DNA of 64,000 bases from Stenotrophomonas maltophilia (GCF_039555535.1 NZ_CP154630.1:633001-697000); one strand, 5' to 3'. Counted from the stretch's first letter, positions 1 to 7,909 are shown. Numbers and translations are program-made. The notes: a model not told the origin generated them from the sequence alone.

Positions 1-169
1 CCGAGCCACCGACCACGCCCAGGATCTCGCCGCGGCGCACGTCCAGGTCCAGGTCTTCATGCACGGTCTGGCTGCCGAAGCGGTTGACCAGCCCGCGCAC
101 GCGGATGGCCAGGTCGTGGCCTTCGCCGTCCTGCATGGGGATTTCTTCGGGAGTCGTATGCGTGCTCAT
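1..169 (-). CDS. ABC transporter ATP-binding protein, MlaF-like (N-terminal part)
   Basis: Only the first 56 codons are in the window; the gene continues past base 1. The ATG at 169-167 follows the stop of the upstream permease gene by one base, so the two are translationally coupled. The visible protein starts MSTHTTPEEIPMQDGEGHDL, then reads IRVRGLVNRFGSQTVHEDLDLDVRRGEILGVVGGS (quoted here in outline), which is the first strand of an ABC nucleotide-binding domain running into the Walker A glycine loop. The neighbour is an MlaE-type permease, so this is most likely the MlaF-like ATPase that powers phospholipid or lipid transport between the membranes. The signature and Walker B motifs lie outside the window and cannot be checked. 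Confidence 0.85.
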   Translation of the reverse strand, partial: MSTHTTPEEIPMQDGEGHDLAIRVRGLVNRFGSQTVHEDLDLDVRRGEILGVVGGS

Positions 170-170
170 G

Positions 171-1292
171 TCACCAGTCCATGTGCATGAACCACAACGC
201 CGCGAAGGCATCGATGATGATCACCAGCGAGATGGTCTGCACCACGCTGGAGGTGGTGCGTTCACCGACCGACTGCGCCGTGCCTTCCACCTTCAGGCCT
301 TCCAGGCAGCCGATCAGGCCGATCACCAGTGCGAACACCGGGGCCTTGGACAGGCCGACCAGCATGTGCCGCACTTCCATGGTTTCGTGCATGCGCGCGA
401 TGTACATCTGCGGCGGGATGTCTAGGTCGAACGCGCCGACGGTGATACCGCCGGCCAGGCCGGCAACCATCGCGATGAAGGTCAGCAGGGGCAGGGTGAC
501 CAGCAGCGCCATCAACCGTGGCAGCACCAGCAGGTCGATCGGGTCCAGGCCCAGCGTGCGCATGGCATCGATTTCCTCGCGCGCCTTCATCGCACCGATC
601 TGCGCGGTGAACGCACTGGCGGTGCGGCCGGCCAGCACGATCGCGGTCAGCAGTACCGCGAACTCGCGCAGGAAGGCGATGTTGACCAGCTCGACCACGT
701 AGATCTCGGCGCCGAAGTCGCGCAGGATGGTCGAGCCGAGGAAGGCGATCACCGCACCGACCAGGTACGACAGCAGCGCCACCAGCGGTACTGCGTCCAG
801 CCCGACCTGCTCCATCTGGTGCACGGTGGCGGTCAGTCGGAAGCGACGGGGCTCCTTGACCAGCCGGGCTGCCTTGACCAGGTTTTCGCCCAGGAAACTG
901 CACAGCGCCTTGATATTGTGGCCAGTGGCATGGACGCTGACACCGAGCCGTTCCAGCGCGGCCAGCACGCCGAAATCGCGCTTGGGCCTGGGCCGGTCGT
1001 CGGCCACTTCCTCGATGGTGCAGACCAGCGCCTGGTGATCCGGGCGGAACTGCAACGCGTCCTCGCCGAGATCGGCGCGATGGGCCACCCGCAGCACCTG
1101 CAGCACGCCGGCCGAATCCATCTTCTCGATGCCGGTGGCGTCGATGCCGGTCAGTGTGTCGGGAACGCCGCGCAGGACTTCGGCCGCGGCCAGCGCGGTC
1201 TTCAAGGTCCAGGTGCCGGACAGGCGGATCAGGCCCGGGTCATGGGCGTCCTGTTCGAGCTGGGGGGCGTGGTTCGGGGTCACTTGGGCCAT
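171..1292 (-). CDS. MlaE-family ABC permease with fused N-terminal STAS domain
   Basis: 373 residues. Residues 1-110 or so form a soluble STAS/MlaB-like domain (LIRLSGTWTLKTALAAAEVL, then GIDATGIEKMDSAGVLQVLR). The rest is an MlaE permease with hydrophobic helices and the family loop around KAREEIDAMRTLGLDPIDLL. In E. coli the STAS protein MlaB and permease MlaE are separate; here both are one polypeptide, a known variant in this family. Together with the ATPase that follows, it would form an inner-membrane lipid transporter that maintains outer-membrane asymmetry. The start ATG at 1292 is preceded by a TATGCT hexamer only 9 bases upstream, so the leader may be very short. The substrate is inferred from family, not visible in the sequence. 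Confidence 0.85.
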   Translation of the reverse strand: MAQVTPNHAPQLEQDAHDPGLIRLSGTWTLKTALAAAEVLRGVPDTLTGIDATGIEKMDSAGVLQVLRVAHRADLGEDALQFRPDHQALVCTIEEVADDRPRPKRDFGVLAALERLGVSVHATGHNIKALCSFLGENLVKAARLVKEPRRFRLTATVHQMEQVGLDAVPLVALLSYLVGAVIAFLGSTILRDFGAEIYVVELVNIAFLREFAVLLTAIVLAGRTASAFTAQIGAMKAREEIDAMRTLGLDPIDLLVLPRLMALLVTLPLLTFIAMVAGLAGGITVGAFDLDIPPQMYIARMHETMEVRHMLVGLSKAPVFALVIGLIGCLEGLKVEGTAQSVGERTTSSVVQTISLVIIIDAFAALWFMHMDW

Positions 1293-1385
1293 TCGGGTCG
1301 CAGCATAACCGTTCTGTCTGGGGCATCGCGTCGAACCCGGATGAATTTATCCAGTGCGGCCCGGCAGTAGGTAATACTACGGCGC

Positions 1386-2645
1386 ATGTCCGCAGACGCT
1401 CACACGATCCCCACGCCCCAGGCCACCTACGCGCAGCGCGTGGCCTTTGTTTCCGAGATCGCCGGACGCCTGCACAGCTACGGCACCACGGCCCAGCGCC
1501 TGGAAACGGCAGTGGTGGCACTGGCTCGCCAGCTCGATCTGGATTGTGAACCGTGGTCGAATCCCACCGGTATCATCCTCAGCTTCAGCGACCCGGCACA
1601 GGCGATCGGCTCCAGCGACATCACCCGCGTGATCCGCCTGGCGCCTGGCGAGAACGACCTGCACAAGCTCAGCGTCGCCGACCATATCGCCGAGGAAGTG
1701 TCCAACGGCCGGATGAGCATCGCCCAGGGCCACACCGCGCTGCGCCAGCTGGACAAGGATCCCGGCCGGCGCGGCAAGTTGCGCACCATCCTTTCGTTCA
1801 CCCTCGGCGCTGCCGGCGTGGCCGGCATGTGGAAGCTGCCGTGGCTGGACATCGCCACCGCCGGTGTCATCGGCCTGATGATCGGCCTGCTCGGCATGGT
1901 CACCGACCGTCGCCCGGCCACCCGCGAAGCGGCCGAGGCGCTGGCGGCGCTGCTGGCCGGCATGGTCGCAACCCTGGTCGCGTCCTTTGTCGGCGCACTC
2001 AACCTCAACACGGTGATCATCGCCTCGCTGGTGGTGTTGCTGCCCGGCATGTCGCTGACCAATGCGGTCAATGAACTCGCCAGCCAGCACTGGGTCTCCG
2101 GTACCGCGCGCTTCGCCGGCGCGTTGACCACCATCATGAAGCTCAGCGTGGGCGCGATGATCGCGGTGACCCTGGCCGACGTACTCGGCCTGGACCCGGT
2201 GATCCGCGCCACGCGGCCGCAGGGGCCGTGGGTGGAGTGGGGTTCACTGCTGACCGCAGCATTCGCCTTCGCGATGTTGTTCAAGGCCAACCGCCGCGAC
2301 TATCCCTGGGTAATCGCCGCCTCGGTGGCCGGTTATGCGATCTCCAAGTTCGGCGGCCACGCCTGGGGTGCGCCGGCCGGCATCTTCCTGTCGGCGATGC
2401 TGCTGACCGCCGGTGGCAATCTGTTTGGCCGCCTGGTGGGTCGACCGGGCGCGATCATCCGCCTGCCCGGCATCATCATGATGGTGCCCGGCAGCACCAG
2501 CCTGCGCGGCGTGCTGACCCTGGTCCAGCAGCAGGATGTCGGCGCTGGCCAGAGCGTGTTCCTCACCGTGCTCAACGTGGTGATGGCGCTGGTGGCCGGC
2601 CTGCTGTTCGGCAACCTGCTGATGCCGGCGCGCAAAACCCTGTAG
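1386..2645 (+). CDS. ThrE-family threonine/serine exporter-like protein
   Basis: 419 residues. The N-terminal part (about 10-110) matches the cytoplasmic DUF1212/ThrE region (GRLHSYGTTAQRLETAVVAL, followed by NPTGIILSFSDP). From about residue 130 there are some ten hydrophobic helices, in the two-half arrangement of proteins that fuse ThrE and ThrE_2 domains. The family exports threonine and serine in Corynebacterium; the substrate here is unknown. No clear Shine-Dalgarno precedes the ATG; a TAATAC hexamer at 1372-1377 would put the transcript start almost on the start codon. The TAG stop at 2643-2645 lies inside the GTAG head of a SMAG palindrome, so the C-terminus may have been set by repeat insertion. 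Confidence 0.85.
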   Translation: MSADAHTIPTPQATYAQRVAFVSEIAGRLHSYGTTAQRLETAVVALARQLDLDCEPWSNPTGIILSFSDPAQAIGSSDITRVIRLAPGENDLHKLSVADHIAEEVSNGRMSIAQGHTALRQLDKDPGRRGKLRTILSFTLGAAGVAGMWKLPWLDIATAGVIGLMIGLLGMVTDRRPATREAAEALAALLAGMVATLVASFVGALNLNTVIIASLVVLLPGMSLTNAVNELASQHWVSGTARFAGALTTIMKLSVGAMIAVTLADVLGLDPVIRATRPQGPWVEWGSLLTAAFAFAMLFKANRRDYPWVIAASVAGYAISKFGGHAWGAPAGIFLSAMLLTAGGNLFGRLVGRPGAIIRLPGIIMMVPGSTSLRGVLTLVQQQDVGAGQSVFLTVLNVVMALVAGLLFGNLLMPARKTL

Positions 2646-2701
2646 AGCCGAGCCCATGCTCGACTTTGCATATGGATAGCCGAGCGTGGGCTCGGCTCTA
2701 C
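2642..2701. repeat. SMAG palindrome dimer
   Basis: Two GTAG-headed SMAG units face each other: GTAGAGCCGAGCCCATGCTC on plus, and its near complement ending GGGCTCGGCTCTAC. The TAG of the first GTAG is the stop codon of the upstream ThrE-family gene. SMAG elements are a described REP family of S. maltophilia. Confidence 0.85.
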
Positions 2702-2708
2702 AAACAAG

Positions 2709-2735
2709 AAACGCCGGCTTCCGCCGGCGTTTTTC
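2709..2735. terminator. Bidirectional hairpin terminator
   Basis: AAACGCCGGC TTCC GCCGGCGTTT followed by T residues on plus. It lies between the converging ThrE-family and H-NS-like genes and could serve both; the minus-strand tail (CTTGTTTG) is weaker. Confidence 0.75.
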
Positions 2736-2755
2736 ATTGCAATCTGATCCTGGCC

Positions 2756-3139
2756 TCAGGCCTTCTTGATCAGGAAATCTTCCGGCTTCTTGTTGCCCTT
2801 GGCGGTCAGCTCGGCCATCCAGCGCGGCTGCTTGCCACGACCGGTCCAGGTTTCCTTCGGGTTGGCCGGGTTGCGGTACTTCGGTGCCACCTTGCCCAGC
2901 TTGCGGCCGGCGGTCTTGGACGGTGCCTTGGCTGCCGGGGCGGCCTTGCGCGCGCGCGGGGCCGGGGCGCCGCCGAACAGTTCTTCGATGGTGTAACCCT
3001 CGGTCTTGGCCAGCTTGGTCAGCTGGGCCCGGACCTTGGTGATTGGCCGGCGCTTGGCGACGATGGTCTGCTGCTTCTTGGCGGTGCGGATCAGGGCGCC
3101 CAGTTCGCGTGCCGACAGGCCGGTCAGGTCAATGCTCAT
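2756..3139 (-). CDS. H-NS-family histone-like nucleoid protein
   Basis: 127 residues. The N-terminal ~50 residues are helical and charged (LSARELGALIRTAKKQQTI, then KVRAQLTKLAKTEGY). A lysine/alanine/proline linker follows (about 60-85). The C-terminus holds the H-NS DNA-binding core TWTGRGKQPRWMAELTAKG. The protein should bind AT-rich DNA and silence genes, as XrvA/XrvC-type proteins do in Xanthomonas; which paralogue this is cannot be told. The start ATG at 3139 is chosen because the helical domain begins there and a good sigma-70-like promoter sits 60-90 bases upstream. It is monocistronic, with its own promoter and a terminator on either side. Confidence 0.9.
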   Translation of the reverse strand: MSIDLTGLSARELGALIRTAKKQQTIVAKRRPITKVRAQLTKLAKTEGYTIEELFGGAPAPRARKAAPAAKAPSKTAGRKLGKVAPKYRNPANPKETWTGRGKQPRWMAELTAKGNKKPEDFLIKKA

Positions 3140-3200
3140 TTACGGTTACTCCGGAAACTAATGTGTGGACGGGACGAGCCAGTCCATGGCGTCGCAGCAC

Positions 3201-3229
3201 AGAATAGAGATGAATTATTCCAAGCACAA
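3201..3229 (-). promoter_or_regulatory. Candidate sigma-70 promoter of the H-NS-like gene
   Basis: On the minus strand TTGTGC (3229-3224) and TATTCT (3206-3201) are separated by exactly 17 bases, in an AT-rich patch upstream of the H-NS-like start codon. Confidence 0.5.
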
Positions 3230-3324
3230 ATGCAGACAGGACAGGGCTTGGCGACGTACCGGCTGCATTGCGTCGATTTTGACCGGATTATGTCCGCTGC
3301 AATATCGGTGACGTGGCGGAAACG

Positions 3325-3354
3325 CAAAAAAAGACCGGGGCATGCCCCGGTCCT
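3325..3354 (-). terminator. proS terminator
   Basis: GACCGGGG CATG CCCCGGTC hairpin (3333-3352) followed on the minus strand by a run of seven T, 10-40 bases after the proS stop codon. Confidence 0.85.
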
Positions 3355-3362
3355 TTCTGCGA

Positions 3363-5066
3363 TCAGCCCTGCAGTCGCTGCAGCAGGGTGGCCTTGTCCA
3401 GGCTTTCCGCTTCGCTGGCGCGGCGCGAGCGGTACTCGTAGGTACCGGCGGCCAGGCCACGCTCGCTCACCACCACGCGGTGCGGGATGCCGATCAGTTC
3501 CATGTCGGCGAACATCGCGCCCGGGCGCAGGCCACGGTCGTCCAGCGCGGCATCGAGGCCGGCGTCGCGAAGTTCCTGCAGCAGGCTGGACGCTGCATCG
3601 GCGACGGCAACGTCGCCCTTCGGGTTGATCACGCACACCACCACCTGCCACGGCGCCATCGCGTCCGGCCAGATGATGCCGGCATCGTCATGGTTCTGTT
3701 CGATCGCGGCAGCCACCACGCGCGAAATGCCGATGCCGTAGCAGCCCATCGCCATCACCGCGGCCTTGCCGTTCTCGTCCAGCACGGTGGCATCCAGTGC
3801 TTCGGCGTACTTGCGGCCGAGCTGGAATACGTGGCCGACTTCGATGCCGCGGGCGATCTTCAGTTCGCCGCCGTCCAGCGCGCGGTCACCGGCACGCACG
3901 TTGCGGATGTCGGCCACTTCCGGTTCCGGCAGGTCACGGCCCCAGTTGACGCCGGCCAGGTGGAAACCAGCTTCGTTGGCGCCGACGACGAAGTCGGACA
4001 TCGCGGCCACTTCGCGATCGGCGACCACGCGGATGGCCTTCGCAGGCGCGACCGGGCCGAGGAAGCCGGGCACGCTGCCCAGGTACTCGGCGATCTCTGC
4101 TTCGCTGGCAAAGCGTTGCTCGTCCAGGCCGGCGACCTTGGCCAGCTTGATCTCGTTGACTTCATGGTCGCCGCGCACCAGCACCAGCACGAACTGCTGT
4201 GCGTCGCCTTCGCCGGCGACCAGCGCCACCGACTTCACGGTGCGCTGCAGGTCGATGCCGAGCAGGGCCGCGACGTCCTCGCAGGTCTTCTGGGTGGGCG
4301 TGTCGACCTTGCGCATCGCTTCAGCGGCGGCCGCACGCGGGGCCGGATCGGCGCTGATCGCCGCTTCCATGTTGGCCGCGTAATCCGAGCCGGTGGAGAA
4401 CACCAGCGCGTCTTCGCCGGAATCGGCGATCACGTGGAATTCCTGCGAGGCATCGCCGCCGATCGCACCGGAGTCGGCCTGCACCATGCGGAAATCCAGG
4501 CCGAGGCGGGTGAAGATGCGGCTGTAGGCCGACTTCATGTTCTCGTACTCGCGCACCAGGCATTCATCATGCAGGTGGAACGAGTAGGCGTCCTTCATCA
4601 GGAACTCGCGCGAACGCATCACGCCGAAGCGCGGGCGGATCTCGTCGCGGAACTTGGTCTGCACCTGGTAGAAGTTCACCGGCAGCTGCTTGTAGCTGGA
4701 CAGCTCGCTGCGCGCGAAGTCGCAGGCGGCTTCTTCGGCGGTCGGGCTGTAGCAGAAGACCTGGTCCTTGCGGTCCTTGATCTTCAGCAGCTGCGGGCCG
4801 AACTTCTGCCAGCGACCGGTCTGCTCCCACAGTTCCTTCGGCTGGATGGTCGGGATCTGGAATTCCACGGCACCGGCACGGTCCATTTCCTCGCGCACGA
4901 TGCGCTCGACCTTGCGCAGCACGCGCAGGCCCAGCGGCGACCAGGTGTACAGGCCCGATGCAAGCTTGCGGATCATGCCCGCACGCAGCATCAGCCGGTG
5001 GCTGGTGAGCTCGGCGTCGCTGGGAGTTTCCTTGGTGGTGTGCAGGTGGAACTGGGAGAGGCGCAT
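3363..5066 (-). CDS. proS: Prolyl-tRNA synthetase
   Basis: 567 residues from the ATG at 5066, giving [20 protein letters not shown], the usual ProS N-terminus; the open frame upstream is not conserved protein. Class II synthetase motif 2 is seen as [20 protein letters not shown] and motif 3 as [20 protein letters not shown]. Between them lies the long insertion domain (about residues 220-410) that in bacterial ProS edits mischarged alanyl-tRNA. The C-terminal anticodon-binding domain follows motif 3 and ends in [10 protein letters not shown]. Length matches the family (~570). It charges tRNA-Pro in the cytoplasm. It stands alone, with a strong terminator downstream and the first composite palindromic element in the gap upstream. 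Confidence 0.97.
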   Translation of the reverse strand: MRLSQFHLHTTKETPSDAELTSHRLMLRAGMIRKLASGLYTWSPLGLRVLRKVERIVREEMDRAGAVEFQIPTIQPKELWEQTGRWQKFGPQLLKIKDRKDQVFCYSPTAEEAACDFARSELSSYKQLPVNFYQVQTKFRDEIRPRFGVMRSREFLMKDAYSFHLHDECLVREYENMKSAYSRIFTRLGLDFRMVQADSGAIGGDASQEFHVIADSGEDALVFSTGSDYAANMEAAISADPAPRAAAAEAMRKVDTPTQKTCEDVAALLGIDLQRTVKSVALVAGEGDAQQFVLVLVRGDHEVNEIKLAKVAGLDEQRFASEAEIAEYLGSVPGFLGPVAPAKAIRVVADREVAAMSDFVVGANEAGFHLAGVNWGRDLPEPEVADIRNVRAGDRALDGGELKIARGIEVGHVFQLGRKYAEALDATVLDENGKAAVMAMGCYGIGISRVVAAAIEQNHDDAGIIWPDAMAPWQVVVCVINPKGDVAVADAASSLLQELRDAGLDAALDDRGLRPGAMFADMELIGIPHRVVVSERGLAAGTYEYRSRRASEAESLDKATLLQRLQG

Positions 5067-5210
5067 CGTCGGCTTCGGATAACGGCAGAGACGCCTATTC
5101 TGCCAGCCCGGCCGGGGTGGGGGTACTGGCAGGGCTGCGCCCTGCACCCGCCTCAAGCAACGTCAACTGCAACTGCCGAAGCAACGGCAAAGGCGGACTT
5201 CCCGTGGGAT

Positions 5211-5312
5211 GGCGGGGTGGGTCCGGTTGCGGGGGACGCCGTAAATACGTCCCTGTAGGCTCGGTCGCGCCATCCATGGCGCTCACGCCCCCGCAACCGG
5301 ACCCACCCCGCC
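5211..5312 (+). repeat. Long hairpin, copy 1
   Basis: A perfect 25-bp stem pairs 5211-5235 with 5288-5312. The 52 bases inside hold the conserved segment ACGCCGTAAATACGTCCC, then GGCTCGGTC, then a nested hairpin GCGCCAT CC ATGGCGC (5267-5282). Confidence 0.9.
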
Positions 5313-5344
5313 TTCGACGGTTTTCCGCGATCTGTCGCCCTTTT

Positions 5345-5369
5345 GTAGAGCCGAGCGATGCTCGGCTTT
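5345..5369 (+). repeat. SMAG unit
   Basis: Single GTAGAGCCGAGCGATGCTCG unit between the two long hairpins of element I. Confidence 0.8.
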
Positions 5370-5407
5370 TCGATCAATTCTCGAAATATTCGATTTCCAT
5401 GGAGATT

Positions 5408-5431
5408 CATCCACGCATGGCGTGGATCTAC
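5408..5431 (-). repeat. SMAG unit, GTAGATCCACGC subtype
   Basis: On minus it reads GTAGATCCACGCCATGCGTG. The same subtype recurs at 21293, 46251 and 48340. Confidence 0.8.
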
Positions 5432-5455
5432 CACCGTCACCAGGAACCTGTCGGA

Positions 5456-5559
5456 GGTGGGGTGGTGTGGGCTGGCAGGACCGTTGGCGCCATGGATGGC
5501 GCCATCGAGCCCCCATGGAAGGGTTTACGGCGTGTCCTGCCAGCCCACACCGCCCCGCC
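5456..5559 (-). repeat. Long hairpin, copy 2 (inverted relative to copy 1)
   Basis: A 26-bp stem pairs 5456-5481 with 5534-5559, with two G-T wobbles. The arm sequence differs from copy 1. The inner hairpin is GGCGCCAT GG ATGGCGCC (5486-5503). The conserved segment is present as its reverse complement (GGGTTTACGGCGT). Confidence 0.9.
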
Positions 5560-5641
5560 AAACCCACAGAAAGCCCGTAGCCGGCTGTTGACGTTGCCGT
5601 TGCTTGAAGCAGGTGCAGGGCTGCAAGCCCTGCCGATACCC

Positions 5642-6016
5642 TCACTCCGCCGGGCAATACGCCTTGATGGCCGCTTCCGCCAACCCCTTCTGCGCGCTGC
5701 GCTGTTCCGGGGTCAACGCGGTATCGGGCTTGCCGTCGCCATCGGTGTCGTGCATCACCTGGCCGGAGCCTTCCAGCAGGGCCAGGTTGGCACGGGCGGT
5801 GCTGCACTGTTCCGGCACCGGCGCGGCCGGTGTCTCGGCGCTGGCCGCGGCCTGAGGGCTGCGGGCCTGCTCGCGGGTCTCGAATTTCTTGCCGGCCGGC
5901 GGGGTCTCCGAGTACTGGGTCACGCCATTGGCGTCCTTCCATTTATAGACCGGGCCGGCCACGGCGTTGGCACTGGCCAACAGCAGCAGGCATCCAAGGC
6001 AGGACAGGGCACGCAT
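5642..6016 (-). CDS. Secreted DUF4124-domain protein
   Basis: 124 residues from the ATG at 6016. I chose that start because GGAG lies 6 bases upstream of it, and because MRALSCLGCLLLLASANAVA is a clean signal peptide. The mature part begins GPVYKWKDANGVTQYSETPP, the DUF4124 pattern (an aromatic and KW-D-G-Q-YS-PP motif) found in many small periplasmic proteins of gammaproteobacteria. A linker rich in alanine and proline and two cysteines (EQCSTARANLALL, AYCPAE) follow; they may form a disulfide. A DTDGDGKPDT segment resembles a calcium-loop. Function unknown. It faces pssA divergently across 80 bases. Confidence 0.8.
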   Translation of the reverse strand: MRALSCLGCLLLLASANAVAGPVYKWKDANGVTQYSETPPAGKKFETREQARSPQAAASAETPAAPVPEQCSTARANLALLEGSGQVMHDTDGDGKPDTALTPEQRSAQKGLAEAAIKAYCPAE

Positions 6017-6096
6017 GGCAAACTCCATGGAATGGGCGTAGAACGCCGATTGCAGCATTGGCGCCGAGCACTGGCAAGTCGATTAAACTGGATTCC

Positions 6097-6873
6097 ATGG
6101 ACCCGATCACACCGCCGCCGCGTTCGCGCACGATTTACCTGCTGCCCAACCTGTTCACCACCGCCGGCCTGTTCGCCGGCTTCTACGCGATCATCGCCGC
6201 GGCCAACGGGGATTTCGTCAATGCCAGCATCGCCGTGTTCGTGGCAGCGGTGATGGATGGCCTGGACGGGCGCGTGGCGCGCCTGACCGGTACCAGCAGC
6301 GAATTCGGTGTGCAGTACGACTCGCTGGCCGACCTGGTCAGCTTCGGCATGGCCCCGGCGCTGGTGATGTACCACTGGTCGCTGTCGTGGCTGAAGTTCG
6401 ATGACCCGCTGCTCGGGCGGGTCGGCTGGGCGGTGGCGTTCCTGTATGCCGCCTGCGCGGCACTGCGCCTGGCCCGCTTCAACACCCAGGTGGCGGTGGT
6501 CGACAAGCGCTGGTTCGTCGGCCTGGCCAGCCCGGCTGCGGCCGGCCTGATGATGTCCTTCGTCTGGGCCTTCGCCGATGGCAACCTGGGCTGGGACGGC
6601 AACCAGCTGCGCTATGTGGCGCTGGCGGTGACGATCGTCGCGGCGTTGCTGATGGTCAGCCGCATCCGCTTCTGGAGCTTCAAGGGCGGTGCTGCCAAGG
6701 GGGGGCGTTCCGACCGTGTGCCGTTCCTGGTGCTGGCACTGGTACCGGTGGCGATCGCCATCGCGGTCATCGATCTGCCGCGCGTGCTGTTCGCGGTGGG
6801 CATCCTGTACGCCTTGTCCGGCCCGGTGATGTGGGCCGTGCAGCGCCTGCGCAAGAAGCCCGAGGCCGCGTGA
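6097..6873 (+). CDS. pssA: CDP-diacylglycerol-serine O-phosphatidyltransferase
   Basis: 258 residues from the ATG at 6097. The CDP-alcohol phosphatidyltransferase signature is complete: DG-RVAR, eight residues, G, VQY, D, SLA, D (DGRVARLTGTSSEFGVQYDS, then LAD). About eight membrane helices follow. This is the integral-membrane subclass II PssA, found in Bacillus and many proteobacteria, unlike the peripheral E. coli enzyme. It makes phosphatidylserine from CDP-diacylglycerol and serine, the precursor of phosphatidylethanolamine. Its TGA overlaps the GTG start of the next gene, so the three genes pssA, the HolD-like gene and rimI are probably one transcript. Confidence 0.93.
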   Translation: MDPITPPPRSRTIYLLPNLFTTAGLFAGFYAIIAAANGDFVNASIAVFVAAVMDGLDGRVARLTGTSSEFGVQYDSLADLVSFGMAPALVMYHWSLSWLKFDDPLLGRVGWAVAFLYAACAALRLARFNTQVAVVDKRWFVGLASPAAAGLMMSFVWAFADGNLGWDGNQLRYVALAVTIVAALLMVSRIRFWSFKGGAAKGGRSDRVPFLVLALVPVAIAIAVIDLPRVLFAVGILYALSGPVMWAVQRLRKKPEAA

Positions 6874-7379
6874 GCCAGGACCTGCCCGTGCTGTGGTCAC
6901 CGGCCCAGCAGGCCTGGCTGCAGGCCATGGGTTACACCGTGTATCACGACGGCCAGCTGGCCGCCGAACTGGACGCCGCGCTGCAGTTGAGCGTGGCCGA
7001 AGCCGATGCGGCCGCAGCGGCTTCGGCGGAACCAGTGCGGGCGGGTTCGGCCTCCATGCGGGAACACCCTGCCGAAGCCGCAGCCGCTCCTCATCAGGGA
7101 CGCCCGGCACCGCCGCGTCGCGAGACCCCCATCACCGCACCGGATACCGCGCCGGCACCGGTCCGTCCGCTGCCGGGCGGCAATGCACGGCAACCGGCGG
7201 TGCGGCTCCCGGATCGCCTGCAGATCGCACTGCTGCGTGCGTCCGGCTGCAATCCCAACGATCCCGCCACGCAGGCGCTGATGGACAGTTGGCCGCTGGA
7301 CCAGCTGCGCCAGGATCCGGCCGCCAAGCGCGCTTTGTGGCCGCAGTTGCGTGCCCTGCGCAAGCGGGGCAGTGCATGA
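6870..7379 (+). CDS. holD: Probable DNA polymerase III psi subunit (HolD-like)
   Basis: 169 residues if translation starts at the GTG at 6870, which overlaps the pssA stop (GTGA). The N-terminus QQAWLQAMGYTVY resembles the LQQLGITQW segment of E. coli HolD, and the C-terminus SWPLDQLRQDPAAKRALWPQ resembles its LTDLRANPTARAALWQQ. The middle (about residues 40-120) is an alanine/proline/arginine-rich, probably disordered insert absent from E. coli psi. The gene sits directly before rimI, overlapping it by four bases, as holD does in enterobacteria. Psi links the clamp loader to chi and SSB; the chi gene holC is in this window at 11767. The match is from memory of the E. coli sequence, so this is a strong inference rather than a certainty. 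Confidence 0.6.
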   Translation: MSQDLPVLWSPAQQAWLQAMGYTVYHDGQLAAELDAALQLSVAEADAAAAASAEPVRAGSASMREHPAEAAAAPHQGRPAPPRRETPITAPDTAPAPVRPLPGGNARQPAVRLPDRLQIALLRASGCNPNDPATQALMDSWPLDQLRQDPAAKRALWPQLRALRKRGSA

Positions 7380-7873
7380 GCGCGGTCAGCCAGCCCGGCC
7401 CGGTCGGCCTGCGCGCATTGCGCGAGAGCGACCTCAATGCGGTGATGGCGATCGAAGTGCGTGGCTATCCGTTCCCATGGACCCGCGGCATCTTCGTTGA
7501 TTGCCTGCGTGCCGGTTATCCCGGACTGGCGATGGAGCGCGATGGCCAGCTGATCGGCTACGGCGTGCTCAGCATTGCCGCCGACGAGGCACATGTACTG
7601 AACATCTGCATCGATCCGCTGGCGCAGTCGCGTGGGCTGGGTCGCCAACTGCTGCGCGCACTGGTGCAGCTGGCGGGCAACCGGGGTGCGCACCGCGTGT
7701 TCCTGGAAGTGCGTCCGTCCAATACACCCGCGCTGGCCCTGTACCACAGCGAAGGTTTCAACGAGATCGGCCGCCGTCCACGCTACTACCCGGCGGCACA
7801 GGGCCGCGAGGATGCGGTGGTGATGGCCATCGAACTGGTCGACGGCGACCTGCAGGCGATGCCGCCGTTGTAA
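7376..7873 (+). CDS. rimI: Ribosomal protein bS18 alanine N-acetyltransferase
   Basis: 165 residues; the ATG at 7376 overlaps the preceding stop (ATGA). It is a GNAT-fold protein: substrate strand IEVRGYPFPWTRGIF, central strand IAADEAHVLNICIDP, acetyl-CoA pyrophosphate loop QSRGLGRQLLRAL, and the C-terminal FLEVRPSNTPALALYHSEGF strand-helix typical of RimI. It acetylates the N-terminal alanine of ribosomal protein S18. A short C-terminal extension (ELVDGDLQAMPPL) goes beyond the E. coli length of 148. It is the last gene of the pssA transcript; a SMAG unit follows within 10 bases. Confidence 0.93.
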   Translation: MSAVSQPGPVGLRALRESDLNAVMAIEVRGYPFPWTRGIFVDCLRAGYPGLAMERDGQLIGYGVLSIAADEAHVLNICIDPLAQSRGLGRQLLRALVQLAGNRGAHRVFLEVRPSNTPALALYHSEGFNEIGRRPRYYPAAQGREDAVVMAIELVDGDLQAMPPL

Positions 7874-7882
7874 GGGAGAAGG

Positions 7883-7907
7883 GGTGCCGCCCAGCGGCCG
7901 GCACTAC
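7883..7907 (-). repeat. SMAG unit, GTAGTGCCGGCC subtype
   Basis: On minus: GTAGTGCCGGCCGCTGGGCG. It lies between the converging rimI and EamA-transporter genes, 2 bases from the latter's stop. Confidence 0.75.
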
Positions 7908-7909
7908 CT

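Larger units (their letters stand above)
5129..5633. repeat. Composite mirror-symmetric palindromic element I
   Basis: This fills the gap between proS and the DUF4124 gene. From left to right: REP-like hairpin GCAGGGCTGCGCCCTGC (5129-5145), degenerate GCAAC-type repeats (about 5156-5190), long hairpin A (5211-5312), a SMAG unit (5345-5369), a second SMAG unit (5408-5431), long hairpin B in the opposite orientation (5456-5559), GTTGCC-type repeats (about 5587-5604), and a REP-like hairpin GCAGGGCTGCAAGCCCTGC (5615-5633). The right half mirrors the left. It ends 9 bases from the stop codon of the DUF4124 gene. Confidence 0.8.

Noticed and set aside
5211..5312. The long hairpins as ordinary intrinsic terminators.
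   Set aside because: No T-run follows any of the six, stems are much longer than usual, and the loops carry conserved sequence.
5129..5633. The repeat arrays as CRISPR.
   Set aside because: Repeats are palindromic, unequal in spacing, paired rather than serial, and no cas genes are present.
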